From: Pseudomonas koreensis
GTDB taxonomy: Bacteria > Pseudomonadota > Gammaproteobacteria > Pseudomonadales > Pseudomonadaceae
DNA: 64,000 bases
NCBI RefSeq assembly: GCF_012986595.1
Contig: NZ_JAAQYM010000007.1
Span: 248,001 to 312,000 of the forward strand
Reading direction: 5' to 3'
In this document: positions 15,789-24,509 of the stretch, piece by piece
Numbering within the stretch: the first letter of the stretch is position 1
Layout: every line of letters begins with the position of its first letter
Program-made: the position numbers and the translations under genes
The notes under the pieces: generated by a model
Seen by the model: only the letters and a program-made list of their open reading frames with translations
The model's database searches: none
Told to the model about the DNA's origin: nothing

Positions 15789-16178
15789 TTAACTGGAGGC
15801 CTCGGCGTCGGCTTCGGCGAAGGCTTCACGGGCGAGCCGGAAACTGTCCACGGCTGCCGGGACGCCGCAATAAATACCGACCTGAAGCAGAATTTCGCGT
15901 ATTTGCTCACGACTCAGGCCGTTACGCAAGGCGCCGCGCACATGCAGCTTGAGTTCATGCGGACGGTTGAGCGCCGAGATCATTGCCAGGTTGATCATGC
16001 TGCGCTCTTTGAGCGACAAACCCTCACGCCCCCAGACATGGCCCCAGCAGTATTCAGTGACCATTTCCTGCAGCGGACGGGTGAAGTCGTCGGCGTTCTC
16101 TATCGAACGTTGCACGTAGCCTTCGCCCAGCACCTGGGTGCGGATCTTCAGGCCTTTTTCGTACTTTTCGTTACTCAT
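15789..16178 (-). CDS. PcaC-like carboxymuconolactone decarboxylase family protein
   Basis: 129 residues, the length of PcaC. The core WGHVWGREGLSLKERSMINL followed by PHELKLHVRGALRNGLSREQ and IYCGVPAAVDSFR closely follows gamma-carboxymuconolactone decarboxylase, which decarboxylates a lactone intermediate of protocatechuate breakdown. No other pca gene is nearby, so it is likely a paralogue acting on another lactone or beta-keto acid. The ATG was chosen for the strong AGGAGGAACC just upstream. It lies between a REP element and the GntR gene in the operon. Confidence 0.85.
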   Translation of the reverse strand: MSNEKYEKGLKIRTQVLGEGYVQRSIENADDFTRPLQEMVTEYCWGHVWGREGLSLKERSMINLAMISALNRPHELKLHVRGALRNGLSREQIREILLQVGIYCGVPAAVDSFRLAREAFAEADAEASS

Positions 16179-16207
16179 GGTTCCTCCTGCCACTACAGAT
16201 CTCTTGT

Positions 16208-16293
16208 GTAGGAGCTGCCGAAGGCTGCGATCTTTTGATCTTGCTCTTGAAAATCAAAGTCAAAAAGATCGTAGCCTGCGGCAGCTCCTACAG
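16208..16293. repeat. REP pair, GTAGGAGCTGCCGAAGGCTG family, inside an operon
   Basis: Inverted pair in the gap between the flavin-reductase and PcaC-like genes, both on the minus strand. The hairpin may lower expression of the downstream genes relative to the upstream ones. Confidence 0.85.
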
Positions 16294-16310
16294 GGGATTG
16301 TGTGTATCCA

Positions 16311-16796
16311 TCAGGTCAATGTCGGCAACGGCCCCAACTTGCCCTTGTGATAAATCATCGGCGTCACTGGCTGTTCGGGCAGGATCAGGTGCTTCACCGC
16401 GCCAACAATGATCGCGTGATCACCACCGTCGTATTCCCGCCACAACTCACACTCGATGATCGCCGTGGCCTTGGCGAGGATCGGGTTGCCGAGTTCGCTT
16501 AAATGCCATTCGATGTCTTTGGCCTTGTCCTTGCCTTTACCGGCGAAGGCGTAGGCCTCAGCCGTCTGGTCGGCGGACAGCAAGTGGATCGCGAACTTCT
16601 TGCTGTCGCGCAGCACCGGGTAGGTGTCCGAGGCGTAGTTGGGGCAGAACAGCACCAGTGCCGGGTCAATCGACAGCGCGCTGAAAGCGCTGGCGGTGAT
16701 GCCGACGATGCCGCCGTCCGGGTCGAGGGTGGTGACCACCGTGACGCCAGACGGAAACGAGCTCATCACATCTTTGTAAATGCCGGGTTCGATCAT
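16311..16796 (-). CDS. Flavin reductase family protein (RutF/HpaC-like)
   Basis: 161-residue split-barrel FMN-binding protein: FPSGVTVVTTLDPDG, GITASAFSALSIDPALVLFC and the C-terminal GAVKHLIL strand are typical of NAD(P)H:flavin reductases. Such proteins supply free reduced FMN or FAD to a partner monooxygenase. No oxygenase component is encoded anywhere in this cluster, which is unusual. AGGAGT precedes the start, 12 bases after the aldehyde-dehydrogenase stop, so it is in the operon. Rut-type pyrimidine breakdown is unlikely because rutA and rutB are missing. Confidence 0.87.
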   Translation of the reverse strand: MIEPGIYKDVMSSFPSGVTVVTTLDPDGGIVGITASAFSALSIDPALVLFCPNYASDTYPVLRDSKKFAIHLLSADQTAEAYAFAGKGKDKAKDIEWHLSELGNPILAKATAIIECELWREYDGGDHAIIVGAVKHLILPEQPVTPMIYHKGKLGPLPTLT

Positions 16797-16808
16797 GTCG
16801 CAGGACTC

Positions 16809-18290
16809 CTAGCGCATCACAAACGGATCAGGCATGGGGGCCTGAGAGAGATTGATCCACACCGTTTTCAGTTCGGTGTAGGCCAGCACCGAATCGATGC
16901 CGCTTTCGCGTCCATAGCCACTGTTCTTGAAGCCGCCGATCGGCGCCATCGCCGACACTGCGCGGTAGGTGTTGACCCAGATGATCCCCGAGCGCACATC
17001 GCGCGCCAGGCGATGGGCGCGGCCCAGATCGCGGGTCCAGATGCCGGCGGCGAGGCCGAACTGCGAGTCGTTGGCAATCGCCAGCGCCTCGGCTTCATCT
17101 TTAAAGCGAATCACTGAAGCCACCGGGCCGAAGACTTCTTCCTGCATGATCTTCATCGAGTTGCGGTCGCACTCGAACAGCGTCGGCTCGTAGAACCAGC
17201 CGTCGCCAAGATCCGCCGGGCGCTTGCCGCCAGTACGCAACCGCGCGCCTTCAGCGATGGCGTCGGCGACCAGCCCTTCGACCACTGCCAGTTGCTGCGC
17301 GGTGGCCATCGGGCCCATTTCGCTGTGGTCTTCCTGCGGGTTGCCGATGCGGATGCGCTGGGCGCGCTCGACCAGTCGATTGACGAACTCGTCGTAGATT
17401 TCGTCCTGCACCAACAGGCGCGAACCCGACACGCAACTCTGACCGGAAGCCGCGTAGATCCCGGCAATCGCGCCGTTGATCGCGCTGTCCAGATCGGCGT
17501 CGGCGAAGATGATGTTCGGCGACTTGCCGCCCAATTCCAGCGACAGCTTGGCGAAGTTCTCGGCACTGCTGCGCACCACATGCCGCGCCGTGGCCGCGCC
17601 GCCGGTGAAGGCGATCTTGCGGATCAGTGGATGGCGGGTGAGGGCGGCGCCGGTGCTCGGGCCGTAACCGGTGACGACGTTGACCACACCCGGCGGAATC
17701 CCGGCTTCAAGGGCCAGACGTGCCAGCTCAAGGATGGTCGCCGAAGCGTGCTCGGACGGCTTGATCACAATGGTGTTGCCGGCGGCGAGGGCCGGCGCCA
17801 GTTTGATCGCGGTCAGATAAAGCGGGCTGTTCCAAGGAATGATCGCGGCGACCACACCCATCGCTTCGTGCACGGTGTAGGCAAACAGGTCGGGCTTGTC
17901 CAGCGGCAGGGTGCCGCCTTCGAGCTTGTCGGCCAGGCCTGCGGTGTAGTGGAAGAACTCCGGCAGATAACCGACCTGACCCCGTGTTTCACGGATCAGC
18001 TTGCCGTTATCGCGGCTTTCCAGCTGCGCCAGTTGTTCCTTGTTTTCCGCGATCAGGTCACCGAGACGGCGCAGCAGTTTGCCGCGTGCGGTGGCGGTCA
18101 GGCCGCGCCAGGCCGGGCTGTCGAAAGCTGTCTGCGCCGCTTGCACCGCGCGTTCGACGTCGGCTTCATCGGCGTCAGGCAGTTCGGCCCAGGCCTGCGC
18201 GCAAGCCGGGTTGAGGCTTTCGAAGGTCTTGCCGGAGAGGGCGTCGACCCATTCTCCGCCGATGCACATCTGGAAGCGTGCGAGTGTCAT
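16809..18290 (-). CDS. NAD(P)-dependent aldehyde dehydrogenase
   Basis: 493 residues, a standard ALDH length. Catalytic residues visible are Asn154 (PWNSP), Glu252 (LELGGK) and nucleophile Cys286 (GQSCVSGSR), with the cofactor loop FTGGAATARHV. It oxidises an aldehyde to the acid in the cytoplasm. The start overlaps the stop of the alpha/beta hydrolase gene (ATGA), so the two are coupled. The substrate is probably an aldehyde formed after the hydrolase step; the trigonelline-type (Tgn) pathway uses a similar hydrolase/ALDH/flavin reductase trio, but this is only an analogy. Confidence 0.92.
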   Translation of the reverse strand: MTLARFQMCIGGEWVDALSGKTFESLNPACAQAWAELPDADEADVERAVQAAQTAFDSPAWRGLTATARGKLLRRLGDLIAENKEQLAQLESRDNGKLIRETRGQVGYLPEFFHYTAGLADKLEGGTLPLDKPDLFAYTVHEAMGVVAAIIPWNSPLYLTAIKLAPALAAGNTIVIKPSEHASATILELARLALEAGIPPGVVNVVTGYGPSTGAALTRHPLIRKIAFTGGAATARHVVRSSAENFAKLSLELGGKSPNIIFADADLDSAINGAIAGIYAASGQSCVSGSRLLVQDEIYDEFVNRLVERAQRIRIGNPQEDHSEMGPMATAQQLAVVEGLVADAIAEGARLRTGGKRPADLGDGWFYEPTLFECDRNSMKIMQEEVFGPVASVIRFKDEAEALAIANDSQFGLAAGIWTRDLGRAHRLARDVRSGIIWVNTYRAVSAMAPIGGFKNSGYGRESGIDSVLAYTELKTVWINLSQAPMPDPFVMR

Positions 18291-19120
18291 GCAACGATCC
18301 CCTTTATATGGTTTTGTCGGGAGTGTGCGTATTCGAGAAATTCCAGCAGCGTCTGGTTGACCAGGCGCGGTGACTCTACCGGCATCATATGCCGTTGCTC
18401 GGGCAGCACCGCAACCTTCGCCCCCGGGATGCGCCGGGCCAGTTGCTCGGCCATTTCCGGGGTTGAACCGGGGTCTAGTTCGCCGGTGGCGATCAGCGTC
18501 GGCGCCTGAATGCTGCCGAGGTCGTCGGCGCGGTACATGTCCTGGGTGGCAAACAATTCGTAGGTGGTCAGATAACCCTGCGGGTCATTGCCGGCCAGGG
18601 TCTGGCGAATCGCAGCGATCTGCGCCGGGTTGGCCGCCTGATATTCACGGCTGAACCAGCGTGACAGCGCCGCTTCGGCGTTGGCATCCGGGCCGTGTTC
18701 GGCCGCCTGCGCGGTGCGGGCGATGACGCCGGCACGCTGTTCTTCGCTGCGGTTGAATACGCTATTGAGCACCACCAGACTTTGCAGGCGCTCGGGGTAG
18801 TGCAGGGCAAACGCCCGCGCCACCAGCCCGCCCATGGAGAAGCCGATCACCGCGGCCTGGGGCAGGTTCAGGTGGTCGAGCAGCTCCAGCAACTGATCGG
18901 CGTACCCGAGCAGCGCGGTGCCGCTGGCCGGGCGCGGGCTGGCGCCGTGGCCGAGCATGTCGTAGGCGATCACCCGATACTGGCCGGCGAGGCCAACGAT
19001 CTGGCCACCCCACATTTCTTTGTTCAGGCCCACGCCGTGGATCAAGACCACGGGCTGGCCTTGGCCGGTCGCCAGGTAACTGGTGCCAGCCGGGGTGAGT
19101 TCAGCGGTGAGCCGAATCAT
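18287..19120 (-). CDS. Alpha/beta hydrolase
   Basis: 277-residue soluble hydrolase with a complete triad: Ser95 in GFSMGG, Asp216 in GELDPGS and His244 in EQRHMMPVES. The oxyanion motif HGVGLN lies at 28-33. Close in style to RutD, enol-lactone and amide hydrolases. The chosen ATG has AGGAGC just before it; an earlier in-frame ATG overlaps the upstream gene and lacks one. It is second in the operon and overlaps the aldehyde-dehydrogenase start by four bases. Probable role: opening a lactone or cleaving an amide/ester intermediate. Confidence 0.9.
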   Translation of the reverse strand: MIRLTAELTPAGTSYLATGQGQPVVLIHGVGLNKEMWGGQIVGLAGQYRVIAYDMLGHGASPRPASGTALLGYADQLLELLDHLNLPQAAVIGFSMGGLVARAFALHYPERLQSLVVLNSVFNRSEEQRAGVIARTAQAAEHGPDANAEAALSRWFSREYQAANPAQIAAIRQTLAGNDPQGYLTTYELFATQDMYRADDLGSIQAPTLIATGELDPGSTPEMAEQLARRIPGAKVAVLPEQRHMMPVESPRLVNQTLLEFLEYAHSRQNHIKGIVA

Positions 19121-19151
19121 GGAGCGCTCCTGCAATGCCTTTTTATTGTGA

Positions 19152-19742
19152 TTACTGGGCTTTTTCGGCGGCCAGTTCTTCCAGATCGATGTAGCGGTTG
19201 CCGATGCGCGGATGCAGGCGACCACCGTCGGCGCAACCGAGCACCACAACGATTTCGTCGGCACGCGGCGCGTCTTCGATCTGCATTTCCAGGGTGATGT
19301 AGTGCGAACGCTGGCCTTCGTCGTCCTTGTGCATCATCGGAATCTGGATCGATGTGCCCGGGCCGCCGCGCTTGTTGGTGAAGCTCAGGTAGCTCTTGGC
19401 CTTGACCGCTTCGCGGTAGTGATTGCCGAAGCGCAGGGTGTGGATCACCGCCGAGGCGTGTTCGATCTCGCCGTCGGCACCGACCACTGCAGCCTTGCCG
19501 TAGGCCTCGATCTTCTCGGCGCCGCCGATGATGCCCACCAGACGGTCGACCATCAGTGCGCCGAGGTCGGAGCAATTGGCGCGGATCTGCGGTTTCAGAT
19601 CCTCAACGAAGCCGTTGCCCACCCAAGGGTTCTTCATCACCACGGCCAGACCGACCATGGTCACCGGCTTGTCAGTGGCCTTGCCGCCTTCGATGAAGGT
19701 TTCTTCGACATAACTGACGATCTTGCGAATTTCGAAACTCAT
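19152..19742 (-). CDS. PF06684 (amino acid synthesis, DUF1185) family protein
   Basis: 196 residues starting MSFEIRKIVSYVEETFIEGG, with GLAVVMKNPWVGNGFVEDL and VVVLGCADGGRLHPRIGNR, characteristic of the family named amino acid synthesis protein. The name comes from early annotation and the reaction is not established. It is first in the operon, with GGAGCAGCTC before the ATG. A perfect TGGTATACCA palindrome lies ~40 bases upstream. Presence at the head of a catabolic operon suggests an enzyme or binding protein for an early intermediate. Confidence 0.82.
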   Translation of the reverse strand: MSFEIRKIVSYVEETFIEGGKATDKPVTMVGLAVVMKNPWVGNGFVEDLKPQIRANCSDLGALMVDRLVGIIGGAEKIEAYGKAAVVGADGEIEHASAVIHTLRFGNHYREAVKAKSYLSFTNKRGGPGTSIQIPMMHKDDEGQRSHYITLEMQIEDAPRADEIVVVLGCADGGRLHPRIGNRYIDLEELAAEKAQ

Positions 19743-19782
19743 GAGCTGCTCCGTAGGGGGATTGAGAGTGTCTGTGCGTCTG

Positions 19783-19799
19783 ATGGTATACCATAATAC
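19783..19799. promoter_or_regulatory. Operator copy C before the PF06684 operon
   Basis: ATGGTATACCATAATAC contains a 12-base perfect palindrome ATGGTATACCAT and the same TAATAC flank as copy B. It lies ~40 bases before the PF06684 start, in promoter position. Shared with copies A and B, so one regulator probably controls all three units. Confidence 0.76.
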
Positions 19800-19899
19800 C
19801 GATCGTGCAAGGCCCCTACGCAAGATTTGCCCATCGACCCGGCGAATGGCGGTGTATTCACCTGCCATCCTCATCAATCCGCCACATCGCGATATCGAT

Positions 19900-19984
19900 G
19901 TAGGAGCTGCGGCACGCTGCGATCTTTTGATCTTGTTTTTAAAGACCCGGATCAAGAGATCGCAGCGTGCCGCAGCTCCTACAG
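19900..19984. repeat. REP pair, GTAGGAGCTGCGGCACGCTG variant
   Basis: Inverted pair with compensating changes in both arms (GGCACGCTG / CAGCGTGCC), which keeps the hairpin intact. Confidence 0.85.
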
Positions 19985-20190
19985 GGTTTTTTGTCGGGGG
20001 CATTTGGTTAACAAAAGATAACGTGGCGCCGATTGTCAGACGTTTCCAAAGCCCGATAGGATGAGCCAGCTTCCCAAGGCGCTCTGGACTGCGGGTTTCA
20101 CGGCTATGCTTGTGACCCATCAGTCACCACGAGCACCCTTGCGGCGCCCTAAGGCCGAATGGCCTAACAATAATAAATAGGGGAAGGTCT

Positions 20191-21234
20191 ATGAGTCGTT
20201 GCCGCCCGCCGGCGTTACGCAACACCGCGTTGCTGGCCACAGCACTCACTTTGCTGGGCTGTGTTGCCTTGTCGGCACCCGCGCTGGCCGCCGAAGCGCC
20301 AGCCGCCGGGGTGTATTCCACCGAATCGGCCAAAGCCGCAAAAAGCCTGATACTCGATGTCGTCCACGCCGGCACCCGGTTGGTGGCGGTCGGTGATCGC
20401 GGGCACATTCTCTATTCCGACGACCAGGGCAAGACCTGGACCCAGGCCAAGGTGCCGACCCGGCAACTGCTGACGGCGGTGTACTTTGTCGATGACAAGC
20501 ACGGCTGGGCCGTAGGCCACGACGCACAGATCCTCGCCAGCGAAGACGGCGGCCTGACCTGGAGCAAACAATTCGAAGACCTCAAACGCGAAGCGCCGCT
20601 GCTCGACGTCTGGTTCAAGGACGTCAATCACGGCATCGCCGTGGGTGCTTACGGGGCTCTGCTGGAAACCACCGATGGCGGCAAGAACTGGCAGGACGTC
20701 AGCGACCGCCTCGACAACCAGGACCAGTTCCACCTCAACGCCATCGCGGCGGTCAAGGACGCCGGGCTGTTCATCGTCGGCGAGCAGGGCAGCATGTTCC
20801 GCTCTCCCGACTGGGGCCTGACCTGGGAAAAACTCCAGGGCCCGTATCAAGGCTCGCTGTTCGGCGTGATCGGCACCGCCCAGGCGCAAACCCTGTTGGC
20901 CTACGGCCTGCGCGGCAACCTCTATCGCTCCACCGACTTCGGCAGCACCTGGCAACAGGTCGAACTCAAAGCGGCGCGCGGTGCGCTGGAGTTCGGTCTG
21001 TCCGGCGCCACGCTGCTCGCGGACGGCTCGATCGTGATCGTCGGCAACGGCGGCTCGGTGATCAGCAGCAGCGACAACGGCGAAACCTTCAGCGTCTTCA
21101 ACCGCCCGGACCGCATTTCGCTGTCCTCGGTGACGGCGGCGGGCGACGGCAACCTGATTCTGACCGGGCAGGGTGGCGTTCACACCACGCAGCCCAACGG
21201 CGCCGAAATCAATAACAAGAAGGCGGGGCTATGA
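20191..21234 (+). CDS. YCF48-related beta-propeller protein, exported
   Basis: 347 residues. A signal peptide (about 1-33, ending ALA-AEAP) precedes repeated BNR/YCF48-type blades with Asp-box-like motifs such as SDDQGKTWTQ, SEDGGLTWSK, TTDGGKNWQD, SPDWGLTWEK and STDFGSTWQQ. The protein is probably periplasmic or outer-membrane attached. Its stop overlaps the start of the RND exporter gene (ATGA). YCF48-like and RND genes are commonly paired in pseudomonads, often with DUF1302 and DUF1329 genes; those two are absent here. The likely role is as an accessory of the exporter; this is inference. Confidence 0.88.
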   Translation: MSRCRPPALRNTALLATALTLLGCVALSAPALAAEAPAAGVYSTESAKAAKSLILDVVHAGTRLVAVGDRGHILYSDDQGKTWTQAKVPTRQLLTAVYFVDDKHGWAVGHDAQILASEDGGLTWSKQFEDLKREAPLLDVWFKDVNHGIAVGAYGALLETTDGGKNWQDVSDRLDNQDQFHLNAIAAVKDAGLFIVGEQGSMFRSPDWGLTWEKLQGPYQGSLFGVIGTAQAQTLLAYGLRGNLYRSTDFGSTWQQVELKAARGALEFGLSGATLLADGSIVIVGNGGSVISSSDNGETFSVFNRPDRISLSSVTAAGDGNLILTGQGGVHTTQPNGAEINNKKAGL

Positions 21235-23615
21235 CTTCCTTGATCACTCCTCAGCAGGAAAAAGCGACGCTTCTCGAACGTCTGATTTTCAACAACCGCC
21301 CGGCCGTGATCCTGATCTGCCTGGTGGTGAGCATTTTTCTGTTCTGGCAGGCGACGCTGATCCGGCCGTCCACCAGTTTCGAAAAAATGATCCCGCTCAA
21401 GCATCCGTTCATCGAGAAGATGATGGAGCACCGCAACGATCTGGCGAACCTTGGCAACACCGTACGGATATCGGTGGAAGCCAAAGACGGCGACATCTTC
21501 TCCAAGGAATACATGGAGACCCTGCGCCAGATCAACGACGAGGTGTTCTACATCTCCGGCGTCGACCGCTCGGGCCTGAAATCGCTGTGGAGTCCAAGCG
21601 TGCGCTGGACCGAAGTGACCGAAGAAGGCTTTGCCGGCGGTGAAGTGATTCCGCAGAGCTACGACGGTTCGCCGGACAGCCTCGACATGCTGCGCAATAA
21701 CGTCCTCAAGTCGGGGCAGGTCGGGCGGCTGGTGTCCAACGACTTCAAGTCGAGCATCGTCGACATTCCGCTGCTGGAGTCTTACCCGGACCCGCAGGAC
21801 CAAGGCAAGCTGCTGGCGCTGGACTATCGCCAGTTCTCCCATGAGCTGGAAGACAAGATCCGCAACAAGTTCGAAGCGCAGAACCCCAACGTCAAGATCC
21901 ACATCGTCGGCTTCGCCAAGAAGGTCGGTGACCTGATCGACGGTCTGGTGATGGTGGTGATGTTCTTCGGCATCGCGTTCGTCATCACCCTGATCCTGTT
22001 GCTGTGGTTCACCAACTGCCTGCGCAGCACCATCGCGGTGTTGAGCACCACGCTGGTGGCAGTGGTCTGGCAACTGGGGCTGATGCACTTCTTCGGTTTC
22101 GGGCTGGATCCGTACTCGATGCTGGTGCCGTTCCTGATCTTCGCCATCGGCATTTCCCACGGCGTGCAGAAGATCAACGGCATCGCCCTGCAGTCGAGTG
22201 AGGCGGACAACGCCCTGACCGCCGCGCGGCGCACGTTCCGGCAACTGTTCCTGCCGGGGATGATCGCGATTCTCGCGGATGCGGTGGGCTTCATCACCCT
22301 GCTCATCATCGACATCGGAGTGATCCGCGAGTTGGCGATCGGCGCGTCCATCGGCGTGGCGGTGATCGTGTTCACCAACCTGATTTTGCTGCCGGTGGCG
22401 ATTTCCTATGTCGGCATCAGCAAGCGTGCGATTGCCAAGAGCAAGAAGGACGCGAATCGCGAACATCCGTTCTGGCGCCTGCTGTCGAACTTCGCCAGCC
22501 CGAAAGTCGCGCCGATTTCCATCGTTCTGGCGCTGCTCGCCTTCGGTGGCGGCCTCTGGTACAGCCAGAACCTGAAGATCGGCGACCTCGACCAGGGCGC
22601 GCCAGAGCTGCGTCCGGACTCGCGCTACAACAAGGACAACAATTTCATCATCAACAACTATTCCACCAGTTCCGACGTGCTGGTGGTGATGGTCAAGACC
22701 GCCACCGAAGGCTGCTCGCGCTACGAAGCGATGGCGCCCATCGATGAGCTGATGTGGAAGATGCAGAACACCGAGGGCGTGCAGTCGGCGATCTCGCTGG
22801 TGACCGTGTCCAAGCAGATGATCAAGGGCATGAACGAGGGCAACCTGAAATGGGAAACCCTGTCGCGCAACCCGGACGTGCTGAACAACTCGATCGCCCG
22901 CGCCGACGGCCTGTACAACAACAGCTGCTCGCTGGCGCCGGTGCTGATCTTCCTCAATGATCACAAGGCCGAAACCCTCGACCGTGCGGTGCACGCGGTG
23001 CAGGAATTCGCCAAGGCCAACAACAAGGACGGTCTGGAATTCATCCTCGCTGCCGGCAACGCCGGGATCGAGGCGGCCACCAACGAGGTGATCAAACAGG
23101 CCGAACTGACCATTCTGATCCTGGTGTACATCTGCGTGGCGGTGATGTGCATGATCACCTTCCGCTCGTGGGCGGCTACCCTGTGCATCGTCCTGCCGCT
23201 GGTGCTGACTTCGGTGCTGGGCAACGCACTGATGGCGTTCATGGGCATCGGCGTCAAGGTCGCGACCCTGCCGGTGGTGGCGCTGGGCGTGGGGATTGGC
23301 GTGGACTACGGCATCTACATCTACAGCCGCCTGGAAAGTTTCCTGCGGGCCGGGCTGCCGTTGCAGGAAGCCTATTACCAGACCCTGAAATCCACCGGTA
23401 AAGCGGTGCTGTTCACCGGTCTGTGCCTTGCGATTGGGGTGTGCACCTGGATCTTCTCGGCGATCAAGTTCCAGGCCGACATGGGCCTGATGCTGACCTT
23501 CATGCTGCTGTGGAACATGTTCGGTGCGCTGTGGCTGCTGCCGGCCCTGGCGAAGTTCCTGATCAAGCCGGAGAAAATGGCAGGGCAGAAGGGCAATTCG
23601 CTGTTCTCCCACTGA
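21231..23615 (+). CDS. RND/MMPL superfamily exporter
   Basis: 794-residue inner-membrane protein with the MMPL layout: one N-terminal membrane helix (PAVILICLVVSIFLFW), a large periplasmic loop, five helices from ~residue 235, then a repeat of the same order with GVGIGVDYGIYIYSRLE in the second half. Intramembrane acidic residues of the GVDYG type support proton coupling. Such proteins move hydrophobic compounds (hopanoids, lipids, fatty acid derivatives) across the periplasm. Coupled by overlap with the YCF48-like gene. No membrane-fusion or outer-membrane channel gene is present. Confidence 0.92.
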   Translation: MTSLITPQQEKATLLERLIFNNRPAVILICLVVSIFLFWQATLIRPSTSFEKMIPLKHPFIEKMMEHRNDLANLGNTVRISVEAKDGDIFSKEYMETLRQINDEVFYISGVDRSGLKSLWSPSVRWTEVTEEGFAGGEVIPQSYDGSPDSLDMLRNNVLKSGQVGRLVSNDFKSSIVDIPLLESYPDPQDQGKLLALDYRQFSHELEDKIRNKFEAQNPNVKIHIVGFAKKVGDLIDGLVMVVMFFGIAFVITLILLLWFTNCLRSTIAVLSTTLVAVVWQLGLMHFFGFGLDPYSMLVPFLIFAIGISHGVQKINGIALQSSEADNALTAARRTFRQLFLPGMIAILADAVGFITLLIIDIGVIRELAIGASIGVAVIVFTNLILLPVAISYVGISKRAIAKSKKDANREHPFWRLLSNFASPKVAPISIVLALLAFGGGLWYSQNLKIGDLDQGAPELRPDSRYNKDNNFIINNYSTSSDVLVVMVKTATEGCSRYEAMAPIDELMWKMQNTEGVQSAISLVTVSKQMIKGMNEGNLKWETLSRNPDVLNNSIARADGLYNNSCSLAPVLIFLNDHKAETLDRAVHAVQEFAKANNKDGLEFILAAGNAGIEAATNEVIKQAELTILILVYICVAVMCMITFRSWAATLCIVLPLVLTSVLGNALMAFMGIGVKVATLPVVALGVGIGVDYGIYIYSRLESFLRAGLPLQEAYYQTLKSTGKAVLFTGLCLAIGVCTWIFSAIKFQADMGLMLTFMLLWNMFGALWLLPALAKFLIKPEKMAGQKGNSLFSH

Positions 23616-23636
23616 TCCGGACGCCTGAAACGACAA

Positions 23637-23666
23637 AGCCGCAACCTCAGGGTTGCGGCTTTTTTG
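23637..23666 (+). terminator. Terminator after the RND exporter gene
   Basis: Ten-base stem AGCCGCAACC / GGTTGCGGCT with loop TCAG and a following run of T residues, starting 22 bases after the exporter stop. Confidence 0.92.
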
Positions 23667-23673
23667 TAGGTCA

Positions 23674-23783
23674 AGATCAAGAGATCGCAGCCTTCGGCAG
23701 CTCCTACAGGAGGCCAGGTAAATCAGTATTCTACGGGTGCACCCGATCCCTGTAGGAGCTGCCGAAGGCTGCGATCTTTTGAC
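23674..23783. repeat. REP pair, outward arms, GTAGGAGCTGCCGAAGGCTG family
   Basis: Two arms face outward around ~40 bases, between the convergent exporter and GntR genes. Confidence 0.82.
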
Positions 23784-23789
23784 TTTGCT

Positions 23790-24509
23790 TCAGGAGCGTT
23801 CGGTGCCAAGCACAGCACTCAACGCACTGCGCGCATCATCCAGCTGCACCAACGTTGCATGCCGAGCGCCGAGCGCATCACGATTCTCGATTGCGGTGAG
23901 AATCGCCTTATGCCGTGGCAGCGCCAGCTCATGCAGGTTCGGCCGCTGATTCGAATGCTTCAGCGCCTCGGCTATCGCCACCGAGAGCATGTTGCACAGG
24001 TTCGCCAGCAGATCGTTATGGGTCGCGTCGGCGATGCGGCTGTGGAAGTCCAGGTCCGGTTGCAGCAAGGCTTCCGGCGTCGGTGCCGCTTCCATGCGTT
24101 GATAAGCTTCGCCGATGGCGGCGATGTCGGCCTCGGTCGCGTGTTGGGCGGCGAGGGCGGCAGCGGCCGGTTCGATGATGCTGCGCACGCTGGTCAGCAC
24201 ATTGAAAAATTCATTCTGCGGGCTGCTTTGCATCAGCCAGTGCAACACGTCCGGATCGAGCATGTGCCATTCACGGCGCGCCTTGACCACCGTGCCGACC
24301 CGCGGTCTGGAATACACCAGCCCCTTGGCCACCAGCACCCGCGTGGCTTCGCGCAACACCGGCCGGCTGACCGCGTATTCCTCGCACAACAGCGCTTCGG
24401 CGGGCAGCTTGTCGTCGGGCAAAAAGCGTCCGGAGACGATCTGCATGCCCAGTTCCTGGACAATGCGCGAGTGCATGCTTTTGCGGTCGGAAGGTTTGCG
24501 GTAATCCAT
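23790..24509 (-). CDS. FCD-type GntR regulator of the pentonate cluster
   Basis: 239 residues: winged helix about 10-75 (LPAEALLCEEYAVSRPVLRE) and an FCD domain about 95-215 with metal-type residues in LDFHSRIADATHN. It neighbours the dehydratase gene in the same direction and so probably responds to a pentonate or keto-deoxy acid. The first ATG lacks a clear ribosome site; Met12 is an alternative. A perfect ACTATATAGT palindrome in the dehydratase/MFS promoter gap is a candidate binding site, different from the TGGTATACCA sites of the other GntR locus. Confidence 0.88.
   Translation of the reverse strand: MDYRKPSDRKSMHSRIVQELGMQIVSGRFLPDDKLPAEALLCEEYAVSRPVLREATRVLVAKGLVYSRPRVGTVVKARREWHMLDPDVLHWLMQSSPQNEFFNVLTSVRSIIEPAAAALAAQHATEADIAAIGEAYQRMEAAPTPEALLQPDLDFHSRIADATHNDLLANLCNMLSVAIAEALKHSNQRPNLHELALPRHKAILTAIENRDALGARHATLVQLDDARSALSAVLGTERS

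Larger units (their letters stand above)
19743..20190. other. Divergent promoter gap with operator and REP pair
   Basis: About 450 bases without a supported gene. It holds operator copy C next to the PF06684 start, a REP pair at 19900-19984 and the leader of the YCF48-like gene, which has AGGGGAAGG before its ATG. Confidence 0.6.

Noticed and set aside
21180..23636. Long antisense open frame over the RND exporter
   Set aside because: Same codon-bias effect. Its translation is Gln/Arg/His-rich with no recognisable protein pattern.
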